NCBI GenBank assembly: GCA_024413875.1 | Contig: JAKSVY010000001.1 | Span: 1-47,317 of the forward strand | DNA: 47,317 nt | Direction: 5' to 3' | Source: Bacilli bacterium | Lineage (GTDB): Bacteria > Bacillota_I > Bacilli_A > RFN20 > CAG-826 | Shown here: positions 7,161-15,924 of the stretch, in pieces | How the letters are laid out: each line of letters begins with the position of its first letter | Position numbering within the stretch: the stretch's first letter is position 1 | Notes under the pieces: generated by a model | What the model saw: only the letters and a program-made list of their open reading frames with translations | What the model was told of the DNA's origin: nothing | Databases searched by the model: none | Translations under genes and position numbers: made by a program

Positions 7161-8726
7161 ATGAAAAAAACATTATTAATTCCTACAACTCTTTTAGCTA
7201 TATTAGCACTTGCAAGTTGTGGAACAAAAACTAGCACACCTACAGAATCTACTGGAACTCCAGATACAGGAGCAACAACAGGAACTGATACAGGTACAGA
7301 CACAAATACAACACCTGAGCCATTGACTGAAGATCAAATGGCAGCTAAGTTAGTTGCAGATTTCGATGCAGCTATCGCAAGTAGAGGTAGTGTTAAATCA
7401 GCAACATTTGACCATGGTATGGATTATGGTGAAGATCAACCATATTCACCAGTATCTGAAACATTAGAATTTGGTTCAAATAATTCATTACACTACACTG
7501 AAACTGCATGGGGTACTACTACAGATCACTATGTCTATAAGGATGCTAGTGGTGATATCTATGCATACAACGTTGATGCTGATGGTAGAGTTTTACCTGA
7601 TAACGTTTTTGAAGAAGATGGCGATAACGTTTTAAAAGGCGTTGACGTTACAAACTTCGGTTTCTACAATCCAATGGGTTATGGTGTCTACTTCTACTCA
7701 TTTGAAGAAATCGCTAAATTAAGTGCTGCTGCAGCATTAGAAAATGCTTGTGGTGAAAGAGAAATCACAATGCCAACAGAAAACTCATACGATGTTGGAT
7801 TTAAGGCATTTTATGCTGATGAATGGGAAAACAAATACTACTACTCAGTAAGTTTACAAGCTGAATTTGACCCAACAACAAAAGCATTAACAAAATTATC
7901 TACTCAAACTTGGAACTACACTTCAGATCAAGTTGAATTAAGTGCTGATGGTTCTTTTGAAATTATTGAAGAAGCATATTTTTCAAGCATCGTTAACTAT
8001 GAAGCAACAGTAGGTGCAAGAGAAGCGCTCGATTTATTAAATGTTGCAGACTTCTTCTACACATCATTTGGCCTTTCTTATGATGGTGCAGCAGTTGCTG
8101 AAAACTCAACAGTTGAAGTTGACTATGTGTTTGGATCATGGGAACCAATTGCATTTGCATTCACAAATGTTCTTCCTGCTACTGCAAATTCAAGATTTGA
8201 TAATGTTGCTGTTAAGGTAACAGAAAAAGAATCAGGATTTGAAACTTACGATGTAAGTGGTTATGTAAATGCAAGTAGTGGTGATTTAGAGTTAACCGCT
8301 AATGCTGGTGGCACATTCAACATTACTTTAGAAACTAGAGATTTCTCATTCACATTTGATTTAAAGGTTAATATGTCACTTCCAACTCCTACAGAACTCA
8401 CAATTTGGGAAGTTCTCTATGTTGAAAATACTGAAAATCCAGATTGGTCATATCACTATACAGATACTCCAGCTGAATCATATGCTTTAGGCACAACAGT
8501 TGGCTTCAGTGTAACAGCAGATCCATATGGTGCCGACGATTCAGTAACAATGACATTAACATGCAATGATGAAGCTGCTGCAATTTCACCAGCTAGCTAT
8601 GTAGAATACGGAACAACATATAATTACTTTGAAGCAACTCTTTCAAAAGCTGGTACATACGTTTTAACTGCCACATCAACAGTAGCACCAGAAGTTACAA
8701 GTTCAGTTACATTTACAGTTGCTTAA
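7161..8726 (+). CDS. Large lipoprotein, unknown function (first gene of pair)
   Basis: A 521-residue lipoprotein: lipobox ALASC (C20), then a Thr/Asp/Gly tether to about residue 56 with GTDTGTDTNTT, then a beta-rich body. The last 110 residues, from about LTIWEVLYVE, look like an Ig-type fold ending 'KAGTYVLTATSTVAPEVTSSVTFTV'. No catalytic motif is seen. AAGGGGG lies 7-8 bases before the ATG. The next gene starts 3 bases after this stop, so the two form an operon. The body is acidic and rich in aromatic residues, as in solute- or glycan-binding surface proteins, but no family is recognised. Confidence 0.75.
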   Translation: MKKTLLIPTTLLAILALASCGTKTSTPTESTGTPDTGATTGTDTGTDTNTTPEPLTEDQMAAKLVADFDAAIASRGSVKSATFDHGMDYGEDQPYSPVSETLEFGSNNSLHYTETAWGTTTDHYVYKDASGDIYAYNVDADGRVLPDNVFEEDGDNVLKGVDVTNFGFYNPMGYGVYFYSFEEIAKLSAAAALENACGEREITMPTENSYDVGFKAFYADEWENKYYYSVSLQAEFDPTTKALTKLSTQTWNYTSDQVELSADGSFEIIEEAYFSSIVNYEATVGAREALDLLNVADFFYTSFGLSYDGAAVAENSTVEVDYVFGSWEPIAFAFTNVLPATANSRFDNVAVKVTEKESGFETYDVSGYVNASSGDLELTANAGGTFNITLETRDFSFTFDLKVNMSLPTPTELTIWEVLYVENTENPDWSYHYTDTPAESYALGTTVGFSVTADPYGADDSVTMTLTCNDEAAAISPASYVEYGTTYNYFEATLSKAGTYVLTATSTVAPEVTSSVTFTVA

Positions 8727-8729
8727 TTT

Positions 8730-11228
8730 ATGAATAAAACTTTTACAAAAAATCTTTTATTAGCAACTCTTATTGGATTAACACTCTCTGGTTGTGGCAA
8801 AAATACAAGTACCAATAGTGGAACCGATACAAATACTACAACTACGAATGAAGGAACAGATACAAACACTGGTTCAAGCACAGAAGAAGAATTTGTTGCA
8901 AGGCCAGTAGAAAAAAGCGAAATTTACGGAATGTTTGACGCGATGTTCCAAACAAGAACATTCCATCAAAAAGTTTATGGTGATTATGATATCTTTGATT
9001 TCATTTACCATGAAGATAAGTATATTTCTCAATCAGGCGGAGATATAAATTACTCTGCGGTTTCTTTACCAAGTTTTAAGGCTAATGAAGACTTTAATAG
9101 ACTTTATTACGCTAGATACACAACTGGTGAAGATGGGCATAGAAATTACTATTTAGGTGAAGCAATTTACTTATACGACTATGTTACAATGCAAATTGCT
9201 GGCCCTGATACATCATTAGAAGAATACAACCCTGTAGCATTCTATGATGAATATAACGTTACTGGTAATGAACTTGCTTTAGATACCAAGAAAGAAAATA
9301 CCTATGTCATGAGATTTAACAGTAGGTGGAAAGATAATCCAGCATACGATGCTTTCTACTACTTTGTTGGAGGATTAATCGAGGCTGGTCCTATGCTAGG
9401 AGCAGGTAGATTAAAAAAGATTGAAATCTCTGTTTCAACTGAAAATGTCATGAAAATCGTTGGTTATATCAATGATTTAGAAACTGATGTAGTTTTCCCT
9501 TATTATGAATCAGATTTCATTGATATTGGTACTGCTAGCGATGCTGACTTAGAAGCATTCCTTGCTTCAGATGCAGTTAAGATTTCTAATGAAGCCCCAA
9601 CAGTTGATAACTTCGCAAATATCTTTGAAGATCACATTTCAACAGATACTAAAGTGTATGAAGTTATTAATGGCCATAAGAATTTTATTGGTGAAAACCA
9701 TTTAGACTACGATAGCGAACACGCTCACATATATGGTTTAGAAGGAAATAGCCACTACACAAATAGAAATGGCGCTTTATATCAAGATTTCATTGATGGT
9801 GGAAACGAAGTTTACCACAGCCCAACTCAATTCCCATATTCTGTAATCAACGGATTAAAGAATAATGTTGATGTTAACGACTTCCGTAAGGTTGGCGAAA
9901 ACAAATATAGATACTATGGAATTAACTTTGAAGAAGTCTTTGGTGACTTATCAGAAACAAGTGTTCCTGGTGGATGGGCAATGGCTAATCTTTATGTTGA
10001 ACTCAAGAATGGATTAGTAGATAAGTATATTTTAGAAACATCTGTCGAAAAAGCAGTTATTAACGGTACTGGTGAAGTTGTCGATGCATATTATGTTTTT
10101 GAAACTTCAGTAGTTACTCCTAGAACAGTTGATATTTTAGTTCCTTATGAAAGAAACGAAGAACAATGCTTACAACTTGAAAGAGCATTAGATGTCTTAA
10201 ATAGTGGTGACGTTGAATTTAAAGTTCATGGAGAAGAACACTCTGATGATCCAGATTCAGATAATCCATCAGTTAGAGATGTTGTTTATGCATCGGATTA
10301 TATTTATGAAGAATATAAACACTATAAAATGCATATGAACGCAGATTCAACCTATCAAACAGAAGAAGTGTTTGATAGAACTGGTTATTTCTTAAATAAA
10401 GACGCGGATGGCACTCCAACAGGCGTTACTGAATTTAAATTTAACCGCAAAGGTAATTTAGTAGCAGCTAAGCCAACAAACAACGATAAGAAATCATTAG
10501 ATAGTTACTGGTATTACGCTGAACCAGCTGCAGAAATCTTTGATTACAATCCAACTACTAGAACATACACAACAAAGCCTTATACAGGCTATTATGCAGC
10601 TATTTTAATCAAAAAAGCATTCCAGTCATCAGCGGATAACTTTATGGATGAAGTTCGCATTACTTTAAACGAAACTTTAGATAGAGTTGAAACTATTGAA
10701 TATGATATGGTTTGGAGATTCTCTGATGGATGGTCTACAAGTGCAACTGGTAGATTAGACTTCACATACGATATCGATACAGAAACATTGAGAACTGCTT
10801 TAAAAGCTATGGGTCCATATCAAGTTCCTTCAATGTGGACAGATTCCGCTATGGGATTTGAACTCGAAAGAGAATTCAATGATTACTTTGAGGGCGCTAA
10901 AGACCGCCATGGTGAACAATTAGTCATTGATAATGTTCCATATCTTTACGATGAAAGAGGCGACTCAGGTTGGGCTGCAGTTCAATTTACTTCCGCTAAT
11001 AATGGCGCGGGTGAAATATGGATGGTTAATGATAATGGATGTAACAATCCAAATTATATGCAAGACTTAATCCAATTATTTAGAGATGATCCTGATTATG
11101 AAGAAATTGGATCATATCATAATCTTGGTGATGTATCATTCAAGAATGGTGACATGGTTGTCTCACTTTTCCCTAGGACAAATGATGGTGTTTGGTTCAC
11201 AAATTTAAACAGAACTCCAAGATGGTAA
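8730..11228 (+). CDS. Very large lipoprotein, unknown function (second gene of pair)
   Basis: An 832-residue lipoprotein with lipobox LSGC (C22) and a tether to about residue 52 containing GTDTNTTTTNEGTDTNTGSS. The body looks like a tandem of similar beta-rich modules of roughly 200 residues; modules begin with phrases such as 'SEIYGMFDAMFQTRTFHQKV' and VDNFANIFEDHISTDTKVYE. No Shine-Dalgarno sequence is seen. The ATG is 3 bases after the upstream TAA, so it is probably translated by reinitiation and made in fixed ratio with its neighbour. It resembles in style the lipoproteins of the minus-strand operon at 18-24.6 kb. Function is unknown. Confidence 0.75.
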   Translation: MNKTFTKNLLLATLIGLTLSGCGKNTSTNSGTDTNTTTTNEGTDTNTGSSTEEEFVARPVEKSEIYGMFDAMFQTRTFHQKVYGDYDIFDFIYHEDKYISQSGGDINYSAVSLPSFKANEDFNRLYYARYTTGEDGHRNYYLGEAIYLYDYVTMQIAGPDTSLEEYNPVAFYDEYNVTGNELALDTKKENTYVMRFNSRWKDNPAYDAFYYFVGGLIEAGPMLGAGRLKKIEISVSTENVMKIVGYINDLETDVVFPYYESDFIDIGTASDADLEAFLASDAVKISNEAPTVDNFANIFEDHISTDTKVYEVINGHKNFIGENHLDYDSEHAHIYGLEGNSHYTNRNGALYQDFIDGGNEVYHSPTQFPYSVINGLKNNVDVNDFRKVGENKYRYYGINFEEVFGDLSETSVPGGWAMANLYVELKNGLVDKYILETSVEKAVINGTGEVVDAYYVFETSVVTPRTVDILVPYERNEEQCLQLERALDVLNSGDVEFKVHGEEHSDDPDSDNPSVRDVVYASDYIYEEYKHYKMHMNADSTYQTEEVFDRTGYFLNKDADGTPTGVTEFKFNRKGNLVAAKPTNNDKKSLDSYWYYAEPAAEIFDYNPTTRTYTTKPYTGYYAAILIKKAFQSSADNFMDEVRITLNETLDRVETIEYDMVWRFSDGWSTSATGRLDFTYDIDTETLRTALKAMGPYQVPSMWTDSAMGFELEREFNDYFEGAKDRHGEQLVIDNVPYLYDERGDSGWAAVQFTSANNGAGEIWMVNDNGCNNPNYMQDLIQLFRDDPDYEEIGSYHNLGDVSFKNGDMVVSLFPRTNDGVWFTNLNRTPRW

Positions 11229-11255
11229 TTCGATAAAATAGCCAATTTTGAGAAT

Positions 11256-11285
11256 AAAGAATACTGAGTCAAATCGGTATTCTTT
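11256..11285 (+). terminator. Terminator of the lipoprotein pair
   Basis: A 12-bp stem, AAAGAATACTGA (11256-11267) and TCGGTATTCTTT (11274-11285, one T-G pair), with a 6-base loop. Confidence 0.8.
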
Positions 11286-11336
11286 TATTTTATAAAACTT
11301 TCAAAAAATGCTTTAAAATTGTCGCAAGAAATCATA

Positions 11337-11342
11337 TATAAT
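11337..11342 (+). promoter_or_regulatory. -10 box giving a leaderless RhuM-PLD transcript
   Basis: TATAAT ends 7 bases before the ATG at 11350, placing the predicted transcript start on the start codon. A -35 is not clear. Confidence 0.5.
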
Positions 11343-11349
11343 TGGATAT

Positions 11350-12216
11350 ATGGAAAACTTTGAAATAATTAAATTTACAAATGAAAGCATGGCAATTGAT
11401 GTCAATGTCTCCCCTAATGGAGAAACTGTTTGGCTAACTAAAGAACAAATGGGCATTTTGTTCGATAGAGACAGAAGCGTTATTTCTAGACATATTAAAA
11501 ATATTTTCGATGAGGGAGAGATTGATAAAGGTACTTCTGTGCATTTTTTGCACATTAGTAGCGAAACAAATCCAAGTCATCGTCCCCCAGAACTTTATAA
11601 TCTTGATGTAATTATTTCTGTGGGATATCGTGTAAAGTCTAAAAATGGTATCGTATTTAGAAAGTGGGCAACCAATATTTTAAAAAATTATTTATTAAAA
11701 GGTTATGCAATATCCAACGAAAGAATATTGGCTATTAACGAAAATTATATAAATCTTGTTAATGATGTAATTTCTTTAAAAAATGATGTTACTGATATAA
11801 AAAAGATAATTAATAAGGAATATCCTAAAGAATCGATATTTTATGAAGACAAAGTATTCGATGCATATGTCTTTCTAAATAATCTTTTAAAAAGCGCAAA
11901 AGAATCAATATTAGTTATTGATGGATATTTGGATGATTCAATTTTTCATTATCTAGTAGGAATTCCAAAAAACACTAAGGTAACTTTTGCGTGCGCAAAG
12001 CCCCAACGATTATCAGAATTTCAATTAGGTTTGTTTAAAAAGCAAAATAATGCTGTAGAAATGATTGAAGCCAAAAACTTTCATGATCGATTTATTTGCG
12101 TTGATAGTGTAGTTTATCATTTAGGCTCTTCGTTCAACTCATTTGCAAACAAAACAACAACAATTATCAAAATGGAAAGCATAACTGTAGAAGATTTGCT
12201 TAACGCCATTAATTAA
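11350..12216 (+). CDS. RhuM-family N-terminus fused to a PLD-like domain
   Basis: A 288-residue cytoplasmic protein. Residues 20-125 match the RhuM family: 'ETVWLTKEQMGILFDRDRSV' with a helix-turn-helix-like ISRHIKNIFDEGEI, then YNLDVIISVGYRVKS and FRKWAT. Residues 165-280 resemble one phospholipase-D/nuclease half-site: H245-D-R-x4-D252, six residues, then GSS (259-261). This is HxKx4D with Arg in place of Lys. RhuM was named from a Salmonella pathogenicity island and its function is unclear; such proteins are common on mobile and defence-linked DNA. There is no Shine-Dalgarno sequence. The gene is AT-richer than its neighbours and stands alone, which suggests acquisition. Confidence 0.75.
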   Translation: MENFEIIKFTNESMAIDVNVSPNGETVWLTKEQMGILFDRDRSVISRHIKNIFDEGEIDKGTSVHFLHISSETNPSHRPPELYNLDVIISVGYRVKSKNGIVFRKWATNILKNYLLKGYAISNERILAINENYINLVNDVISLKNDVTDIKKIINKEYPKESIFYEDKVFDAYVFLNNLLKSAKESILVIDGYLDDSIFHYLVGIPKNTKVTFACAKPQRLSEFQLGLFKKQNNAVEMIEAKNFHDRFICVDSVVYHLGSSFNSFANKTTTIIKMESITVEDLLNAIN

Positions 12217-12219
12217 TAA

Positions 12220-12249
12220 AAAATGTATCGATTCGCGTCGATACATTTT
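12220..12249. terminator. Bidirectional terminator
   Basis: A 12-bp perfect stem (AAAATGTATCGA 12220-12231 with TCGATACATTTT 12238-12249) and a 6-base loop. It serves the RhuM-PLD gene and the convergent phosphoesterase. Confidence 0.85.
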
Positions 12250-12252
12250 CAT

Positions 12253-12789
12253 TTAGAACTTTATCTCTTTTAATAAAGAATCATCAAGTAAATCAAATAA
12301 TTTAATTCCGCTTTCATTCATTACCATATATGAGTGATGCCCATCTTTTGGAATTGATACTGATCCAGGATTCACAAGTAAGACATTATCTTTGTATTCA
12401 AGAACTGATTTGTGAGTGTGACCTTGAATAAAGATATCTCCTGGATTAACTGGTAAGTTATCAAAATTAAAGTGATGGCCATGAGTTAATGTAATTTGCT
12501 TATCAAAGATAAATACAGTTGAATTTTCTGAGATAACAAAGTTAGACACCATTTGGTCTACTTCAGTATCACAGTTTCCTTTAACAGCAATGATTCTATC
12601 AGCGTAGCTGTTAAGTAATTCAACCATATCTCTTGGTGAATATTCTTCAGGTGGTAGATCACGTGCTCCGTTATAGTATAAATCACCTAATAACAAAACT
12701 TTTTTAGCGTTATATTCGTCTACTTTCTTAAATAGCATTCTTGTGTATTTGATACTTCCGTGAAGATCGCTTGCAATGACAATATTCAT
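12253..12789 (-). CDS. YfcE/MJ0936-type metallophosphoesterase
   Basis: A cytoplasmic phosphodiesterase of 178 residues with a two-metal site. All family motifs are present in order: SDLHG, LLLGDLYYNG, VKGNCD, LTHGHH and IQGHTH. The length is typical of YfcE (about 180). It starts with MNIVIASDLHG behind a perfect AGGAGG. Members hydrolyse phosphodiesters in vitro; the natural substrate is not known. It is a single gene, convergent with the RhuM-PLD gene and divergent from the MATE exporter. Confidence 0.92.
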   Translation of the reverse strand: MNIVIASDLHGSIKYTRMLFKKVDEYNAKKVLLLGDLYYNGARDLPPEEYSPRDMVELLNSYADRIIAVKGNCDTEVDQMVSNFVISENSTVFIFDKQITLTHGHHFNFDNLPVNPGDIFIQGHTHKSVLEYKDNVLLVNPGSVSIPKDGHHSYMVMNESGIKLFDLLDDSLLKEIKF

Positions 12790-12848
12790 AACTACCTCCT
12801 ATAAGATATAGTGATTTTATCATAATCTAACATAATGTTGTTATCATA

Positions 12849-12876
12849 TTGCTTTTTAAAATAAAAAGAATACAAT
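12849..12876 (+). promoter_or_regulatory. Promoter of the MATE gene
   Basis: TTGCTT (12849-12854), a 16-base spacer and TACAAT (12871-12876). The predicted start near 12883 leaves about 3 bases before ATG 12886. Confidence 0.55.
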
Positions 12877-12885
12877 TATTGACCG

Positions 12886-14268
12886 ATGAAAAACATATTT
12901 AGCAAAGATATTAATATGGTGGAAGGTAATCTATTTAGTAAGATTACTCTTTATTCTATTCCATTAATTCTTTCTGCTTTACTTCAATTATTCTATACAG
13001 CCTGCGATTTAGTCGTTTGTGGGCGTTTTGGAACGACACATAGTGTCGGAGCAATCTCTGCTACAAATGCCTTCTCATCTTTGCTAGTTAACCTCTTTAT
13101 TGGCCTATCTATGGGTGCGAACGTTGTTATGGCAAAGGCTTATGGGGCAGATGATAAAGAAAAAGGTAAACGTATTGCGTATTCATCATTAATCTTATCT
13201 TCTATTGCAGGTGTCATTGTTATGGGTGTTATGCTTGCAATTGCGAGGCCTGGATTAAAGCTTATGGGCACACCTAATGATATTATTGATTTATCTACTC
13301 AATATATGATGATTTATGCCTCAGGCATTCCATTTATTTTGATCTATAACTTTGGTGCATCTATCTTAAGAGCTATTGGGGATTCAAGAAGACCTTTCTA
13401 TATTCTTTTTAGTAGTGGTATCTTAAACATCGGCTTAAATCTTTTGTTTGTTATTCCACTTCATATGGATGTAGCTGGTGTCGCTACTGCAACAGCAATC
13501 TCAATGGCATATTCTGCTGTTATGGTTATTATTTGTATGATTAAAGGAAAAGGATTCTTTGTTTTTAAATTTAAAGAATTACGTATATATAAAACCGAAA
13601 CCAGTGAAGTCTTAAAAGTAGGATTACCAGTTGGTATTAGAAATACATTATTTAGTTTTTCAAATATCTTGATTCAATCAAGCATAAATAAACTTGCGAA
13701 TACATATTCAGTATTTTTAAATGATGGTAGTGGCGCGGCATCATCAATCGAAGGATTTATGTATGTTGCGATGAACCAAGTTGCATGTGCATGTGCATCA
13801 TTTGTCAGTGCAAATAATGGTGCTAAGAACGCTAAAAATATCAAGAAAACGATTTATTATTCATTGATATTATTAACAATTGTTTGGGCAATCACTTTCG
13901 CAATCATGTACCCTTTAAAAAGGCAAATTGCAAAAATCTATATTTCTGAAGAAGAAGCTATCCAATATGCATTAGAAAGAATGATAATTATTCTTCCAAC
14001 ATATCTATTATGTGGCTACCAAGAATTGTTTGGTAACGCAATGACTGGTATGGGCAAATCATTAATATCCATGATTATTACAGTTATTGGTATCATTGGA
14101 TTTAGAATCTTCTGGATTTATGTTGTGTTCCCACATGACCCTTTCTTTTCGCTTGGTGGTCTTGTGTGGAGTTATCCAATTTCTTGGACTTTATTAATTG
14201 TTGCTTTAATCATCGGTGATATTATCATTTTCAAGAAGCTTGCAAAAAGTTTTTCAAACGTAAAATAA
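12886..14268 (+). CDS. MATE-family multidrug/cation exporter
   Basis: A 460-residue inner-membrane exporter that uses a sodium or proton gradient to expel drugs or metabolites. It has the family N-terminus 'MVEGNLFSKITLYSIPLILS', 'LQLFYTACDLVVCGRFGT' and 'GLSMGANVVMAKAYGADDKE'. The second half repeats the pattern with 'VGLPVGIRNTLFSFSNILIQ', giving twelve helices in two bundles. The length is normal. The ATG has no Shine-Dalgarno sequence and lies just downstream of a -10 box, so the transcript is probably leaderless. No drug-resistance regulator is adjacent, although a WYL regulator follows 127 bases later under its own promoter. The substrate is unknown. Confidence 0.92.
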   Translation: MKNIFSKDINMVEGNLFSKITLYSIPLILSALLQLFYTACDLVVCGRFGTTHSVGAISATNAFSSLLVNLFIGLSMGANVVMAKAYGADDKEKGKRIAYSSLILSSIAGVIVMGVMLAIARPGLKLMGTPNDIIDLSTQYMMIYASGIPFILIYNFGASILRAIGDSRRPFYILFSSGILNIGLNLLFVIPLHMDVAGVATATAISMAYSAVMVIICMIKGKGFFVFKFKELRIYKTETSEVLKVGLPVGIRNTLFSFSNILIQSSINKLANTYSVFLNDGSGAASSIEGFMYVAMNQVACACASFVSANNGAKNAKNIKKTIYYSLILLTIVWAITFAIMYPLKRQIAKIYISEEEAIQYALERMIIILPTYLLCGYQELFGNAMTGMGKSLISMIITVIGIIGFRIFWIYVVFPHDPFFSLGGLVWSYPISWTLLIVALIIGDIIIFKKLAKSFSNVK

Positions 14269-14326
14269 ACAAATCTAATATAAAAATAGGGTTGAAGGGA
14301 AATATTTGTGCTTTCAAAAGTTACTC

Positions 14327-14358
14327 TTTAAGTAAAGGCTAATAAGTGTTATACTTAT
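14327..14358 (+). promoter_or_regulatory. Promoter of the WYL regulator with an inverted repeat over -10
   Basis: TTTAAG (14327-14332), 17 bases, TATACT (14350-14355). ATAAGT (14342-14347) and ACTTAT (14353-14358) form a perfect inverted repeat overlapping the -10, as expected for an autorepressor site. Confidence 0.45.
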
Positions 14359-14395
14359 GGTCCCAAATTAAAAATAACTATGAAAGGAGATAAAT

Positions 14396-15439
14396 ATGAC
14401 CCACCCTTTTTCTATCTACATTTATTTAGCATTGAAGAAAAAATCGAAAGCTGATCACCCTATTAATAGAGAAGAAATTAGACAATATATCTTAGAAACT
14501 TTTAAGGTTGATGTTTCTGTCAAAACTATTACTGATAACATTAAGGCTATCGATAAAAACTGCAAGCAATTTATCTCCGTTCAACACGTAGGTAATAATG
14601 GTTATTATCTTGAAAATAATGGTTCTAAGTTCACTCTTGGACAGGTTCAATACTTAATGGACGCAGTGTTCTCTTCTCCAGATATTTCTAGTGAAGATGC
14701 TGTTCAAATGAATAATAACCTTTTAGATCTTCTTAATGATGAAAACGTTAAGAGTTTAAAAAGAGTTGCAAACCACGTTTTAAAACCAAGAGCGAGCTCA
14801 TCAAGCAATGCTGAAAATATCTTCGCATCACAAGAGGCAATTATTAGAAATATTGCCAAGAACACTAATATTAAATTCATTCACCCATTATTCCCTGAAT
14901 TTAGAACAATGTCTCCATATTATCTTTTAAATAAAAATGGACATTACTGTGTAATTGGTTCAGTCCTTGTACCATTAACAAATTCTATCGGTGACATCAA
15001 ATACGAAGACCAATTATATGTCTTCCGTGTTGACCACCTTGAAAAAGTTAAAGGCACAACTGAAAAACGTACCCCAATTGAAAAGGTTGGTTTAAGTGGT
15101 AGAAATTTCAATCTTGAAAAATACATTTCTGGTAGAAACCATATTGATGAAGGTGTTGTTGTTTCTAGTGCAAGAACTGCTGTGATTATCTATAAAAACC
15201 CGTATACTTCGTATGCAATCAAGGATTTATTCTCCAGCAACGCAACCATTGTTGAGAAGAATGGATTCTATGAAGCAACCATCAGAAGTGATGATAAATC
15301 CATCCTTGAGTTTGCCTTTAACTTTGCTAATGATGTTGAGGTAATTAAACCTCAACAAATTAGGAGCAAATTAATCCAAAGAGCGAACGCAATTGTGAAC
15401 AAATATAAAGACGTTGAAGTCCAACCTAGAAACGCTTAA
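14396..15439 (+). CDS. WYL-domain transcriptional regulator
   Basis: A 347-residue DNA-binding regulator. Residues 1-60 form a winged-helix region (SIYIYLALKKKSKADHPINR ... VSVKTITDNIKAID). Residues about 155-235 match a WYL sensor domain: 'MSPYYLLNKNGHYCVIGSV', then 'YVFRVDHLEKVK' in place of the usual 'yRldRI'. The C-terminal 100 residues fit the WCX extension. WYL proteins usually sense nucleotides or nucleic acids and control defence or stress genes; the ligand here is unknown. AAGGAG lies 7 bases before the ATG. An inverted repeat over its own -10 suggests autoregulation. Confidence 0.82.
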   Translation: MTHPFSIYIYLALKKKSKADHPINREEIRQYILETFKVDVSVKTITDNIKAIDKNCKQFISVQHVGNNGYYLENNGSKFTLGQVQYLMDAVFSSPDISSEDAVQMNNNLLDLLNDENVKSLKRVANHVLKPRASSSSNAENIFASQEAIIRNIAKNTNIKFIHPLFPEFRTMSPYYLLNKNGHYCVIGSVLVPLTNSIGDIKYEDQLYVFRVDHLEKVKGTTEKRTPIEKVGLSGRNFNLEKYISGRNHIDEGVVVSSARTAVIIYKNPYTSYAIKDLFSSNATIVEKNGFYEATIRSDDKSILEFAFNFANDVEVIKPQQIRSKLIQRANAIVNKYKDVEVQPRNA

Positions 15440-15482
15440 AACGCCTATTTTCATTTACCACTTGTATTTTGCTATTTGGTGA

Positions 15483-15488
15483 TATACT
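15483..15488 (+). promoter_or_regulatory. Extended -10 of the superoxide reductase gene
   Basis: TGA-TATACT (TG at 15480-15481), an extended -10, 24 bases before ATG 15513. An upstream TTGTAT (15462-15467) is a poor -35 at a 15-base spacing. Confidence 0.45.
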
Positions 15489-15512
15489 AAAAGTAAGTAA
15501 AGGAGAATTGTT

Positions 15513-15872
15513 ATGTCAGTTAAAATTTACAACTGCAAAGAATGCGGTAGAGCTGTGCTTGAATTAAAGCCAGGCACAAATGAATTCCCAATGAAGGAAC
15601 TCAAACCATTTGCTGTTGATGGTGCTCGTGAAAAACACATCCCAGTTTACGAAGTAGTAGATGGAGTAGTTGAAGTTAATATCGGTTCAATTGATCACCC
15701 AATGCTTCCAGAACATTTTATTGAATACGTTGTTCTTGAAACTAACCAAGGTAAAGCTGTAAAAATGCTTCAACCAGGCCAAAAGCCACACGTAAGATTT
15801 GCTCTCGTAGACGGAGAAGAAGTAGTCCATGTATATGCTTATTGCAATTTACACGGATTATGGATGGCGTAA
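15513..15872 (+). CDS. Superoxide reductase (desulfoferrodoxin type, degenerate centre I)
   Basis: Reduces superoxide to peroxide without releasing oxygen, a defence typical of anaerobes. In the 119 residues the mononuclear iron site is complete: EKH (E40, K41, H42), H62, H68, C111 and H114 in YCNLHGLW. The N-terminal desulforedoxin-like part keeps CKEC (C8, C11), but the second cysteine pair (usually CC near residues 28-29) is absent, replaced by the stretch TNEFPM. The FeCys4 centre therefore cannot form in the normal way. AAGGAG precedes the ATG by about 7 bases. It is a single gene with its own promoter and terminator. Confidence 0.9.
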   Translation: MSVKIYNCKECGRAVLELKPGTNEFPMKELKPFAVDGAREKHIPVYEVVDGVVEVNIGSIDHPMLPEHFIEYVVLETNQGKAVKMLQPGQKPHVRFALVDGEEVVHVYAYCNLHGLWMA

Positions 15873-15884
15873 TTAAATATTTAA

Positions 15885-15908
15885 AAAGCACTCAGTGATG
15901 AGTGCTTT
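15885..15908. terminator. Bidirectional terminator
   Basis: A 10-bp perfect stem AAAGCACTCA (15885-15894) with TGAGTGCTTT (15899-15908) and a 4-base loop, between the convergent superoxide reductase and plsX genes. Confidence 0.85.
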
Positions 15909-15924
15909 ATTTCATAAAGGTTAC

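Noticed and set aside
11313..11555. Antisense open frame over the RhuM-PLD start
   Set aside because: No start signals; it exists because the real gene lies on the other strand.
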